64,000 nucleotides of DNA from Novibacillus thermophilus (GTDB taxonomy: Bacteria; Bacillota; Bacilli; Thermoactinomycetales; Novibacillaceae): NCBI RefSeq assembly GCF_002005165.1, contig NZ_CP019699.1, positions 1,736,001 to 1,800,000 of the forward strand. The letters are read 5' to 3'. The translations under genes and the position numbers were made by a program. The notes beneath the pieces are model-generated. The model saw nothing but the letters and a program-made list of their open reading frames with translations. It was not told where the DNA came from and searched no databases. Below, piece after piece: positions 11,474 to 19,593 of this stretch; the stretch's first letter is position 1; each line of letters begins with the position of its first letter.

Positions 11474-11656
11474 ATGCTCGTGATTAGTCGCAAGCCAAGC
11501 GAAGGCATTATCATCCATGACCGGATTCGGATCCGAGTGCAGAAGCGAAGCGGTCGCTTTCAACTGGCCATTGAAGCGCCGGAAGACGTAAAAGTCTTGC
11601 GGGAGGAATTGTACGAGGGTGAATTCAAGTCACCGTGTGAGCTAAATGCCACGTGA
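11474..11656 (+). CDS. csrA: Short carbon storage regulator CsrA
   Basis: RNA-binding translational regulator. The 60-residue protein keeps the CsrA core: MLVISRKPSEGI at the start (Leu4/Arg6 region), a central beta sheet IRVQ...FQLAIEAPEDV and VLREELYE with the RNA-contacting Arg near residue 44. It is shorter than the usual 70-75 residues and diverged in the middle strands. In Bacillus CsrA represses flagellin translation by covering its ribosome site. Here it lies directly upstream of the flagellin gene and shares its sigma-D promoter. ATG 11474 follows CAGGGAGGATGACGGAGC. Confidence 0.85.
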   Translation: MLVISRKPSEGIIIHDRIRIRVQKRSGRFQLAIEAPEDVKVLREELYEGEFKSPCELNAT

Positions 11657-11664
11657 TGGATTGG

Positions 11665-11693
11665 ATCAATATCCCTGTCAAAGGGTTATTGAT
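11665..11693 (+). other. Hairpin in the csrA-flagellin intercistronic region
   Basis: ATCAATATCCCT pairs with AGGGTTATTGAT (one T-T mismatch) around GTCAA. No T-run follows, so it is not a normal terminator. It may be a processing or stability element between csrA and the flagellin message. Confidence 0.5.
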
Positions 11694-11699
11694 AACACA

Positions 11700-11720
11700 G
11701 AGTTGCCATGGAAGCGGCTC
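11700..11720 (+). promoter_or_regulatory. Probable CsrA-binding hairpin in the flagellin leader
   Basis: GAGTTGC and GCGGCTC form a seven-pair stem (two G-U pairs) that presents CATGGAA as the loop, with GGA exposed as in known CsrA targets. A second GGA lies in the ribosome site TTGGAGGGA (11731-11739). In Bacillus the hag leader has the same two-site plan. Confidence 0.55.
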
Positions 11721-11747
11721 TGAAAAAAATTTTGGAGGGATTCCCAC

Positions 11748-12584
11748 ATGATTATCAACCACAACATTATGGCGTTGAACACCCACAGACAGTTGGCGTT
11801 CAACAACACCAACGTCCAGAAGTCAATGGAGAAACTGTCGTCTGGACTTCGCATCAACCGTGCCGGAGACGACGCGGCAGGGCTCGCCATCTCCGAGAAG
11901 ATGCGGGCTCAAATTCGCGGTCTCAACATGGCGTCGAAAAACGCCCAGGACGGCATCTCGCTCATTCAGACGGCAGAAGGAGCGTTGAATGAGTCTCATG
12001 CCATCCTGCAGCGGATGCGGGAACTGGCCGTTCAAGCGGCAAACGACACGAATACGGATGCGGACCGTGCCGAACTGCAAAAAGAAGTGGATCAACTGGC
12101 ACAAGAATTGACCCGTATTGCCGAAACGACTGAGTTTAACACACAAAAACTGCTGGATGGCAACTTCACTGGTACATTCCACATTGGAGCCAACGAAGGA
12201 CAAAATATCACTTTGACAATTGATGCTATGGATGCTGTGACATTAGGTGTGGGTACGGACGATGGAAGTGGTAGTATCACTGGAATCGATATTTCTACAC
12301 AAACAGCAGCCGATAGCGCCATAACGACGATCAACGATGCCATTGAACAAGTATCCGCTCAACGCGCGAATCTCGGGGCCGTGCAAAACCGTCTGGAGCA
12401 CACCATCAACAACCTCGGCACCTCGTCTGAAAACTTGACCGCGGCCGAATCCCGCATCCGCGACGTCGACATGGCGAAAGAAATGATGGAGTTCACGAAG
12501 AACAACATCCTGGCGCAAGCCGCAAATGCCATGCTGGCCCAAGCCAACCAACAACCGCAACAAGTGTTGCAACTGTTGCGTTAA
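11748..12584 (+). CDS. hag: Flagellin
   Basis: Structural subunit of the flagellar filament, exported by the flagellar type III apparatus. At 278 residues it is a short flagellin: conserved D0/D1 N-terminus (IINHNIMALNTHRQL to MRELAVQAANDTN), a reduced variable centre of about 70 residues, and the conserved C-terminus (LGAVQNRLEHTINNL to AQANQQPQQVLQLLR). ATG 11748 follows TTGGAGGGA by eight bases. No other flagellar gene (for example fliW, fliD) is in the window. Expression should depend on the sigma-D promoter ahead of csrA and on CsrA repression of translation. Confidence 0.96.
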   Translation: MIINHNIMALNTHRQLAFNNTNVQKSMEKLSSGLRINRAGDDAAGLAISEKMRAQIRGLNMASKNAQDGISLIQTAEGALNESHAILQRMRELAVQAANDTNTDADRAELQKEVDQLAQELTRIAETTEFNTQKLLDGNFTGTFHIGANEGQNITLTIDAMDAVTLGVGTDDGSGSITGIDISTQTAADSAITTINDAIEQVSAQRANLGAVQNRLEHTINNLGTSSENLTAAESRIRDVDMAKEMMEFTKNNILAQAANAMLAQANQQPQQVLQLLR

Positions 12585-12596
12585 GACCTGTACGAC

Positions 12597-12633
12597 AAAA
12601 GCGGGGGTTTTGGTATCTGCCCCGCTTTTTTGT
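12597..12633 (+). terminator. Terminator after flagellin
   Basis: AAAAGCGGGG pairs with CCCCGCTTTTTT around GTTTTGGTATCTG. Confidence 0.88.
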
Positions 12634-13020
12634 TTTCGCTTGTGGAGGAGATGATCGACGAACCGACAGGGCCCGAGGGGTTCGGTGGCACAATGGTTGC
12701 TGTAGTTGCTGTGTAAGTTCTACCTCTTCCAGTTGCTTTAAACGGTATCAAATCCATCCTTATCGAGGGGTCACATGAGTAGGCAAAAAGAACGTCCATG
12801 ACCTGGCGGAAAGACGCAAGGGACGTTGTGTTCAGCCCTTACCTTTTGATGTGACATATAATGGATATATTGAAGGATATGCGCTTCAGTTATATCCTTT
12901 TTTTGAACAGTATGCCCAAAATAAGTCACTCTTACATATCCCCGTTCCTTTATCTCTCAGTGAAGCTGTGTTAAGGTAATAGTATTGAAGCCTATACAGA
13001 CTGAAATGGGGAGCAAGCAG
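12634..13020. other. Intergenic region between flagellin and yunF
   Basis: Nothing firm is visible in these 387 bases. A 21-codon frame starts with ATG at 12651 just behind GTGGAGGAG, but the spacing is too short for a normal start and the peptide (MIDEPTGPEGFGG then Val/Ala-rich) matches nothing I recognise. Confidence 0.4.
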
Positions 13021-13872
13021 GTGGGGAATGTATTGGTAGGCGTGACTGGTTGGGGCGATCACGATGTGTTGTATCCTGCCGGCACCCGTCCCGGTGACAA
13101 GTTGAGCCTCTATGCTGGGCACTTTCCCACAGTAGAAGTGGATGCCACTTTTTACGCGATTCAGCCGAAGAAGAATGTAGAGGCGTGGATTGACCAAACA
13201 CCTGAACACTTCCGCTTTGTGGTGAAGGCTCACCAGTCCATGACAGGTCACAAGCGGCAAGGACAGGGAGAACGTTCGACTGCTCACGTTTTTAAAGCTT
13301 TCCGAGAATCGATCCAACCCCTCGTGGAGACCAATAAGCTCGGGATGGTGCTGTTTCAATTTCCGCCTTGGGTCGACTTTCAGGAAAAATACACCACTTA
13401 CATACGGAAGTGCCGACAGTTCTTCGGCGAATGGCCGCTTGCGGTCGAATTTCGGCACAAGAGCTGGTTTGCTTCCGAGAATCGGCAGGTGACCCTCGAC
13501 TTTTTGCAGCGAGAAGGCATCATCCATGTCGTGTGTGACGAACCGCAAATGGGGGACGGGTGTGTTCCGATCGTACCGGTTGTCACGGTACGAGACAAAT
13601 CCCTCGTCCGGTTCCACGGACGCAACCGGGTAGGATGGCAAAACACGGGTCAACCGAACTGGAGAAAGGTTCGTTACCACTACCGTTACAGTCGGGAAGA
13701 GCTTAACGAGTGGGCTTTGCGCATTCAGGACATCGCGTCACAAGCGGAAGAAGTGATCGTGCTGTTTAATAACAACTCCCAGGGTGACGCTGTCCCGAAC
13801 GCCCGTGAGTTGATCGACATCATGGGACTCCGTTACGATAGTTTGGCACCGCGCCAAATGGAATGGTTCTAG
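13021..13872 (+). CDS. yunF: DUF72 family protein (YunF-like)
   Basis: Uncharacterised TIM-barrel-like protein of the DUF72 family, 283 residues from GTG 13021. The family signatures VGVTGWGDHDVLYPAG at the start, FPTVEVDATFYAIQP, FVVKAHQSMTGH, LAVEFRHKSW and the late FNNNSQGDAVPNA are all present. Longer starts (TTG 12985, ATG 13006) are possible, but only the GTG has a ribosome-like GGGGAG at suitable distance and it matches the normal family N-terminus. Biochemical function is unknown. It is followed closely by yunE and yunD. Confidence 0.8.
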   Translation: MGNVLVGVTGWGDHDVLYPAGTRPGDKLSLYAGHFPTVEVDATFYAIQPKKNVEAWIDQTPEHFRFVVKAHQSMTGHKRQGQGERSTAHVFKAFRESIQPLVETNKLGMVLFQFPPWVDFQEKYTTYIRKCRQFFGEWPLAVEFRHKSWFASENRQVTLDFLQREGIIHVVCDEPQMGDGCVPIVPVVTVRDKSLVRFHGRNRVGWQNTGQPNWRKVRYHYRYSREELNEWALRIQDIASQAEEVIVLFNNNSQGDAVPNARELIDIMGLRYDSLAPRQMEWF

Positions 13873-13884
13873 AGGAGAAAAGCG

Positions 13885-14708
13885 ATGGAGTGGGATTGGG
13901 CATTACTGTTTGTGACCGGCCTGTTGGCAGGAGTGCTCGGCAGTGTCGCCGGACTGGGGGGCGGCATCGTCGTGGTGCCGGCACTGTTGTTTTTTTCTCA
14001 AAGATTCCCTTCTTTTACGCACATTACGCCGGCAGTGGCATCCGGCACAGCTCTCTTCATTGTCATGTTGACTGGGATGTCGTCGACGTTCTCTTACGCC
14101 AGACAGAGGCGGGTCGATTACAAAAGCGGCTTGCTCTTTGCACTCGGAAGCAGTCCGGGGCTTTGGCGGGAGCTCACTTCAGCCGGTATTTGAGTGCAGA
14201 CGTTTTCTACATGTTGTTCGGTACCCTTGTCATCACCATGGCCCTGCTGTTGAGAAAGAGAGACGAGCGGGGGAATCGAGAGATCCAGTGGAAAGTTCGG
14301 CGGCAGTATACGGATGCGCACGGTGAGCGTTACGAGTACGGTTACAATCCGTTTCTCGCTATCTCCATTGCATTCGGAATTGGTGTTTTAGCCGGGCTTT
14401 TTGGTATTGGAGGCGGTTTGCTGTTCGTTCCGCTCATGTTGCTGCTATTTCGGTTTCCCCCCCATTTGGCGACGGCGACGTCCATGTTTGTCATCTTTCT
14501 CTCTTCGATTACGGGCAGCATGACGCACATTGTCTTGGGACACGTTGACTGGTGGGCAGTGGTTTGGCTCGCCCCTGGTGCGTGGATCGGCGCGATGATA
14601 GGGGCAATGGTGTCGCGCAAAATGAGCGGCCCGCTGTTAATCACGTTGTTACAAGTCATTTTTGCATGTCTGGGGCTGCGCATGATTTGGATCGGGTTGA
14701 CGGGATAA
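13885..14708 (+). pseudogene. yunE: TauE/SafE family anion exporter (YunE-like), frameshifted
   Basis: Membrane permease of the TauE/SafE (DUF81) family, proposed exporters of sulfite or organosulfonates. The start, ATG 13885 behind AGAGGAGAAAAG, reads GLLAGVLGSVAGLGGGIVVVPAL up to GLLFALGSSPG, then goes out of frame at 14156-14162. The conserved continuation ALAGAHFSRYLSADVFY and the second repeat GVLAGLFGIGGGLLFVPL lie in the next frame up to 14708. One extra G in the GGGG run (14157-14160 region) would restore a 274-residue protein of normal family length. Everything else is well conserved, so a sequencing error is at least as likely as a true mutation. Confidence 0.85.
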
Positions 14709-14764
14709 CTGTGTAGGGGTTTCATGAAAGATAGGCCGAAACAGAGTGGAGGAAGGCGTTCAAG

Positions 14765-16246
14765 TTGAGAAAGCGACACATACGCATACTGCACACGAAC
14801 GACATCCACAGTCACTTGGATCGGACACCTCAAATCACGAGCGTGATCCAATCCATGCGCCAACAGTTCCAAAAGCGCGGAGATGTCGTCGTCACGGTCG
14901 ATGTCGGGGACCATATGGATCGCAGGCGTGTCGAAACGGAAGGGACAAACGGCCAAGTGAACGTCGCGATCATGAATGAGACGGGGTACGATTACGTCAC
15001 GTTGGGAAACAACGAAGGGTTGACGTTTCCGCACCACGTGTTAGAGAAGATGTACGACAAGGCTTCTTTTCAAGTGATTCTCAGTAACTGGCTCGATTTG
15101 CAGACGAAAAAAAGGCCGGAGTGGATGGTTCCCTGGGTTGTCAGAGAGTGGTTCGGATGTCGGGTCGCCTTTACGGCAGTGACGGCCCCGTTTAATGATT
15201 TTTACCGCTTGCTGGGTTGGGTAGTGACGGATCCAGTCGAAGTCCTGCAACGAGTCGTCTCTAAACTGCGATACGACAGCCGTGCCGACATTGTGGTCCT
15301 TTTGTCTCACTTAGGCCTTCAATACGATCGCGTACTCGCGGAAAAAGTACCGGGAATCGATGTGATCCTCGGCGGACACACCCACCATTTGTTGGAGACG
15401 GTCGTCCAACATCACGGCACGTTTTTGGCAGCGACGGGAAAATTCGGGGAGTATGTGGGCGAAGTTTCGTTGACAGTCGATGCGGAGACAGGGCGGTTGC
15501 TGGATGTCAGCGGAACATGTCATGCTGTCGAAGAAGCGGCGCCAGCGGAAAACATTGTGCAACTGCTGAAAGATTACAGCCAACAGGCGGATCGTCAGTT
15601 AGCACAGGCCGTCATTCGGCTGAAAAAAGATTTGCCCCTTGACTGGCGTGGCGAATCTCCTTTTGGGAACCTGTTGGCCGACAGTCTGCTCAATAAAGTG
15701 GAGGCGGATGTAGCGGTCGTCAATACCGGGCAGCTGTTGGAAGGGTTGTCGTCTGGCGTTGTGACGCGTAAAGACTTACATCGCATTTGCCCGTCGCCGA
15801 TCAACCCGTGCCGCATCCTGTTAAGGGGCAAACATTTGCGTCGGGCGCTGGAAGAGTCGTTACTCGATGAATTTCAGGAGCTTCCGATACAAGGTTTCGG
15901 GTTTCGCGGCAAACAGTTGGGGAACTTGGCCGTTGCCGGCATGCATGTCGTCTACCGACCAGACGCGCCGCCGTACGAGAAGATCGTCGACATCCGCATT
16001 GGGGACCATTCTGTTGAAGACCGTAAACGTTACCGTGTGAGTACGATTGATATGTTTACATTCGGCATCGGGTACGCGTCGTTGAAAGAAGGGGACGACG
16101 TTGAATTTTTTCTCCCCGATTTTTTGCGCGATTTATTGGCCAAGCAGCTACAGCGTGCCGAACATATTGAAGCCGCCTTTCGCAAACGGTGGTACCGTTT
16201 AGACGAATTAGCGGAACGGAAAGCCGTCTCGGCCAAATCGACGTAG
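14765..16246 (+). CDS. yunD: Metallophosphatase / 5'-nucleotidase family protein (YunD-like)
   Basis: Two-domain nucleotidase of 493 residues. The N-terminal calcineurin-like domain shows the metal motifs ILHTNDIHSHLD, VDVGDHMD, LGNNEGL, LLSHLGLQYD and ILGGHTHHL; the C-terminal 5'-nucleotidase domain includes ADVAVVNTGQLLEG and the RVSTIDMFTFG strand. No signal peptide is present, so it is probably cytoplasmic, unlike most UshA-type enzymes. It starts with TTG 14765, eight bases after GGAGGAAGG. Its 3' end overlaps the convergent queT-like gene by 39 bases. Confidence 0.88.
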   Translation: MRKRHIRILHTNDIHSHLDRTPQITSVIQSMRQQFQKRGDVVVTVDVGDHMDRRRVETEGTNGQVNVAIMNETGYDYVTLGNNEGLTFPHHVLEKMYDKASFQVILSNWLDLQTKKRPEWMVPWVVREWFGCRVAFTAVTAPFNDFYRLLGWVVTDPVEVLQRVVSKLRYDSRADIVVLLSHLGLQYDRVLAEKVPGIDVILGGHTHHLLETVVQHHGTFLAATGKFGEYVGEVSLTVDAETGRLLDVSGTCHAVEEAAPAENIVQLLKDYSQQADRQLAQAVIRLKKDLPLDWRGESPFGNLLADSLLNKVEADVAVVNTGQLLEGLSSGVVTRKDLHRICPSPINPCRILLRGKHLRRALEESLLDEFQELPIQGFGFRGKQLGNLAVAGMHVVYRPDAPPYEKIVDIRIGDHSVEDRKRYRVSTIDMFTFGIGYASLKEGDDVEFFLPDFLRDLLAKQLQRAEHIEAAFRKRWYRLDELAERKAVSAKST

Positions 16247-16681
16247 CAAAAAGTGTAGCAACGGGAGGCCCAGACCGTAGCAAATGACGAGCTGTCCCAG
16301 CCCGACATAAGCGATGGCAGGGAGCAGTCCCACTTCTTCTGGAGCAGCTAGTCCCCAAATCGACCCAATGATGACGGCGTTCACGATGACCGGCGGCAGA
16401 GGAGCCAACCACTTGTTTGGCATTTTGTACGTTAAATAAGCAGCCAACAGGGACGCTAGGCTGCCAAACACGACGTCGACAACCCCGAGCAGGCTCCACC
16501 AATTGGAGAGAAAAGCACCGATAAACAACCCGGGAATGGCGAGTGGCGTCAGGTAGGGGAGAATCGTCATCACTTCCGAAACGCGGAACTGAATGAAACC
16601 GTAGGAAATGGGAGCGAACGCGATCGTCATGACGACGTAAACAGCAGCGATGGCCGCAGTTATTGCTATCTTTCGAGCCAT
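16208..16681 (-). CDS. queT: QueT family transporter (probable queuosine-precursor uptake)
   Basis: A 157-residue integral membrane protein with about five hydrophobic segments (IAITAAIAAVYVVMTIAFAP, then PISYGFIQFRVSEVMTILPYL). The YGFIQFRVSE motif and the length are those of the QueT family, S components of ECF transporters for preQ1-like compounds. Start ATG (16681-16679) follows AGAGGGTGATGCAC. No preQ1 riboswitch could be recognised upstream, so the substrate is inferred from the family only. Confidence 0.78.
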   Translation of the reverse strand: MARKIAITAAIAAVYVVMTIAFAPISYGFIQFRVSEVMTILPYLTPLAIPGLFIGAFLSNWWSLLGVVDVVFGSLASLLAAYLTYKMPNKWLAPLPPVIVNAVIIGSIWGLAAPEEVGLLPAIAYVGLGQLVICYGLGLPLLHFLLRRFGRDGFPFR

Positions 16682-16782
16682 GTGCATCACCCTCTGAGTA
16701 AGCGTATGATGTCAACATGTCCTATCTTAACACGTAGAGGCGAGAATCGAAAATTTACTTGTTGAACGGAAGGGGTCGCACC

Positions 16783-17037
16783 ATGCGCTTTGTGGACGAT
16801 TTATACGCCTTGTACAAAGATCGGCTCACCGGGGACGAAAACGAAGCAATCGCCCTCGTCTTCGACATATTGAGCGAGCAGAAAAAGGAAGACTTAATCA
16901 AGCTGATTCATCAGATGAGTGAAGACGAAATCAAACAGATGCTCAGCTTGTACATGGTCGAACTCTTGAAGGCACGGATGGAAAAAGACGGTTTATTGGA
17001 ACAACGTGATCACACGCAAAACACGCCATACCACTAA
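16783..17037 (+). CDS. Small conserved Bacilli protein (DUF6154-like)
   Basis: An 84-residue acidic helical protein (RFVDDLYALYKDRLTGDE, then IHQMSEDEIKQMLSLYMVELL). It looks like the DUF6154 family of short Bacillus proteins, with no known function. The ATG at 16783 follows GGAAGGGG. It stands alone, 146 bases ahead of yunC. Confidence 0.65.
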   Translation: MRFVDDLYALYKDRLTGDENEAIALVFDILSEQKKEDLIKLIHQMSEDEIKQMLSLYMVELLKARMEKDGLLEQRDHTQNTPYH

Positions 17038-17183
17038 GTGCTGTATAGGACCGTAAGGCAACACCGTACACACGGGTGTTCGCGCTAATACTTAAATTAT
17101 ACAGGTTTCTGTGAGAGAGGCACTGGTGCACGTTTCCAAACATATGCTGTACTAAACATCTGACAGAGCTGGAGGGAAGATGG

Positions 17184-17501
17184 ATGGTACAGCTGAAACC
17201 GATGAAGTTCGACAATGAATTAGTCATGGGCATAGAGGTCCAACTGCCGAAAACGAATTTGCTGATTGTTGCAACTGATATCGGGTACATTATGTGTGGT
17301 GCACTCGATATCGACTTGTTGAACACGCGGTTAGCAGATCGCGACATTGTGGCCGGCCGGGCGGTCGGTGTGAAAACAATGGAAGAACTCTTGGAAGCCC
17401 CATTAGAGTCCGTGACTCATTCGGCAGAAAAGCACGGCATCCAGCCCGGCATGACAGGACGACAAGCTGTGCAGAAAATGTTAGACAGAGCTACCGCCTG
17501 A
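17184..17501 (+). CDS. yunC: DUF1805 family protein (YunC-like)
   Basis: A 105-residue protein of the DUF1805 family, with the family's ATDIGYIMCGALDIDLLN and IVAGRAVGVKTMEELL motifs. ATG 17184 follows GGAGGGAAG by five bases. Function is unknown. The gene ends inside its own terminator stem-loop. Confidence 0.85.
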   Translation: MVQLKPMKFDNELVMGIEVQLPKTNLLIVATDIGYIMCGALDIDLLNTRLADRDIVAGRAVGVKTMEELLEAPLESVTHSAEKHGIQPGMTGRQAVQKMLDRATA

Positions 17502-17517
17502 CGCGGTAGTTTTTTTT
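17490..17517 (+). terminator. Terminator overlapping the end of yunC
   Basis: CTACCGC pairs with GCGGTAG, with the yunC stop codon TGA in the loop, followed by eight T residues. Confidence 0.9.
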
Positions 17518-18042
17518 GAGTGGGGCCCCTTCGAACGTCGGGCCGGCAAAGAAAAGAGCGGATGGTCGCGTTCAGCTACGAGTTGGGAAAAAGGCCTTGG
17601 GCAGGTCTCACGACGACATTTGGAAAATGTTCATCCTGAAACGGAAGACAGGACTGAAAAGCCAGGGCGACCACGGGTGCGGAAACATACGGAATACGGT
17701 TGAATGTTGCCCGGTAGCGTAGTGATTTACTCCGTTATGGCCGGCGAATCCAAGAGCCGTCGACGTGAATGGCGTGAGGCGATGGCATCTTAGCCGAACT
17801 TAACGACAAATGAGAAGACCAAGTCGTTGTCGACGTCAACGGGAATTTCCCATGCGTCTGGTTGTTCGCGTATTGTATAATGGAGAAGAAGCCATCAAAA
17901 TGCCCATTATCATTTCCACTACCTTTGTGGATACTAGAGAGACACTGGGGACGGTTGGCGCTTTTCCCGGGAAATAACGGGTTTGGTGTCGAATAAATAG
18001 AAGAGACATTTGTCGACAACCTCTTGAGAGGAAGTGAATAGA
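17518..18042. other. Long intergenic region after yunC
   Basis: Roughly 520 bases without a recognised gene. A 41-codon frame (ATG 17852 to TAA 17977) begins MRLVVRVLYNGEEAIKMP but has only a weak ribosome site and no family match. TATAAT at about 17877 lacks a matching -35 box. Base composition resembles the surroundings; a decayed gene is possible. Confidence 0.35.
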
Positions 18043-18729
18043 GTGAAGTTGCGCAACAAGCGCGTGTTAATTAGCGGCGGCAGTAAAGGTGTCGGTGTGT
18101 ACATAGCGAAAGCCTTTAGTAGCGCTGGTGCGAAGGTAGCTCTTCTGGCCCGCAGTGAATCCAAAATGCACAATGTTTCGTCCAGCCTTCCACACGAGTC
18201 TCTCGTGTGTCCAGCGGATCTCTCGAAACCTGCCACACTCAAAAAGGCTGTCCAGCGAGTCGCACACGCGTGGGGCGGGATTGATGTCCTTGTGAACAAT
18301 GCCGTTTACTACTGCGAACAAGACTTCCTGGAGGTGACGCAAGAAGAGTGGGATGAACGGGTCAGTGTCAGTTTGCGCGGCCCCTATTTTTTGACGCAGG
18401 CGGTGATCCCGCACATGTTGGCGCAAGGAGGTGGAGATGTCATCTCCATAGGAGCGGCTGTCGTGCAAAAACCGGTGGCGAAAGGACACTTGACGGAATA
18501 CGCGGCGTCAAAAGGCGGTCTCACCGGTTTTGTGCGCGCTTTGCGGGATGCTTACGAACCGAAGGGCATCCGTTTTTCTCTCGTGAATCCGGGCTGGATT
18601 TATAAAGGTGAGGAAACAGAACGCCATGCAAAACAAGTCCACGCCGAGGAGGTGGCGCGAACCGTACTGTTTTTGGCTTCCCTTTCTCCCGGCCACGTCA
18701 TAAGAGAAATCACGTTAGAGACGCCGTGA
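18043..18729 (+). CDS. Short-chain dehydrogenase/reductase (SDR)
   Basis: NAD(P)-dependent oxidoreductase of 228 residues with a Rossmann fold. The cofactor loop ISGGSKGVGVYIA is the TGxxxGIG motif with the first Thr changed to Ser, VLVNNAVYY is the NNAG-type motif, and YAASKGG carries the catalytic Tyr and Lys. The C-terminus is short. GTG 18043 is nine bases after GAGAGGAA; GTG 18034 is in frame but too close to that site. Substrate cannot be inferred. Confidence 0.75.
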   Translation: MKLRNKRVLISGGSKGVGVYIAKAFSSAGAKVALLARSESKMHNVSSSLPHESLVCPADLSKPATLKKAVQRVAHAWGGIDVLVNNAVYYCEQDFLEVTQEEWDERVSVSLRGPYFLTQAVIPHMLAQGGGDVISIGAAVVQKPVAKGHLTEYAASKGGLTGFVRALRDAYEPKGIRFSLVNPGWIYKGEETERHAKQVHAEEVARTVLFLASLSPGHVIREITLETP

Positions 18730-18821
18730 CGATATGGACATGAGAAGTTTTGGCGTGTCATCCCTTCGAATGCTACGTCCAGGTTTTCACCAAATATTCA
18801 CGAAAAAGCTTGCGCCTTCGG

Positions 18822-18850
18822 TTGCTCTCCCGGTATAACTTCACTATGCT
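18822..18850 (+). promoter_or_regulatory. Possible promoter of the DUF420 gene
   Basis: TTGCTC (18822-18827) and TATGCT (18845-18850) are 17 bases apart, 47 bases upstream of the ATG. Confidence 0.45.
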
Positions 18851-18896
18851 TTATACTAAAAGGGACAATTATCATCGTTTAGGGGAGATCAACGGG

Positions 18897-19460
18897 ATGG
18901 CAGGGAAACGACAATCCGACTATACACACCACTCCGTGAAACAGAGAAACTACAGACCGCTCATCTGGATGACCACTTTAGCCGTATATGTTCTCGTGGC
19001 AGTGCTGTCCGGTCTGCCTGCCTACGAGGGTGACGTCGGCTTCGATATTAACGTATTACCGCTGGCAAACGCCATTTTAAACAGCTTGACGTTCTTGTTT
19101 TTAATCGGTGCCCTTTTAGCGGTCAAGCGGCAGAACATTTCCTTGCATCGCCGATTGATTTATGCCGCCTTTACGACGACGACTTTCTTCATGTTGTCGT
19201 ACGTGACGTATCACTATTTGGCAGAATCAACGCCGTACGGCGGAGAAGGGCCGTTGAAATATGTGTACTACTTTATTCTCATCACCCATATTGTGTTAGC
19301 TGCTGTGATCGTCCCCTTGGCTCTCACGACATTAGGGCGAGGGCTCAACATGGAAGTGGAGCAGCACCGGAAAATTGCCCGCTGGACGATGCCAATCTGG
19401 CTGTACGTCAGCCTGACAGGTGTTCTCGTGTATGTTTTGATCTCACCTTATTACGGATAG
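18897..19460 (+). CDS. yozB: DUF420 membrane protein (YozB-like)
   Basis: A 187-residue protein with about five membrane segments and conserved histidines (YVTYHYLAEST, ITHIVLAAVIVPL, MEVEQHRKIARWTMPIWLYVSLTG). This matches DUF420, whose members in Bacillales often occur with cytochrome oxidase assembly genes. None is present here. ATG 18897 follows AGGGGAGATC. Longer in-frame starts lack signals. Confidence 0.85.
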   Translation: MAGKRQSDYTHHSVKQRNYRPLIWMTTLAVYVLVAVLSGLPAYEGDVGFDINVLPLANAILNSLTFLFLIGALLAVKRQNISLHRRLIYAAFTTTTFFMLSYVTYHYLAESTPYGGEGPLKYVYYFILITHIVLAAVIVPLALTTLGRGLNMEVEQHRKIARWTMPIWLYVSLTGVLVYVLISPYYG

Positions 19461-19481
19461 ATGGGCGCAACGTGACGTGCT

Positions 19482-19516
19482 GACGCGCTTAAGAACTTTA
19501 AGCGCGTCTTTTTTTG
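19482..19516 (+). terminator. Terminator after the DUF420 gene
   Basis: GACGCGCTTAA pairs with TTAAGCGCGTC around GAACT, then seven T residues. Confidence 0.93.
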
Positions 19517-19593
19517 GACGCTTATTCCTTTACAGAATAATTGGCACGTCAGCGATCATAATACAAGCATCACGTCATTGCGGAGTGGCCACG

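Noticed and set aside
11665-11693. Terminator between csrA and flagellin
   Set aside because: The stem is good but no T-run follows; reported as a hairpin instead.
12651-12716. 21-codon frame behind GTGGAGGAG after flagellin
   Set aside because: Ribosome site touches the ATG and the peptide has no recognisable character; kept only as a note.
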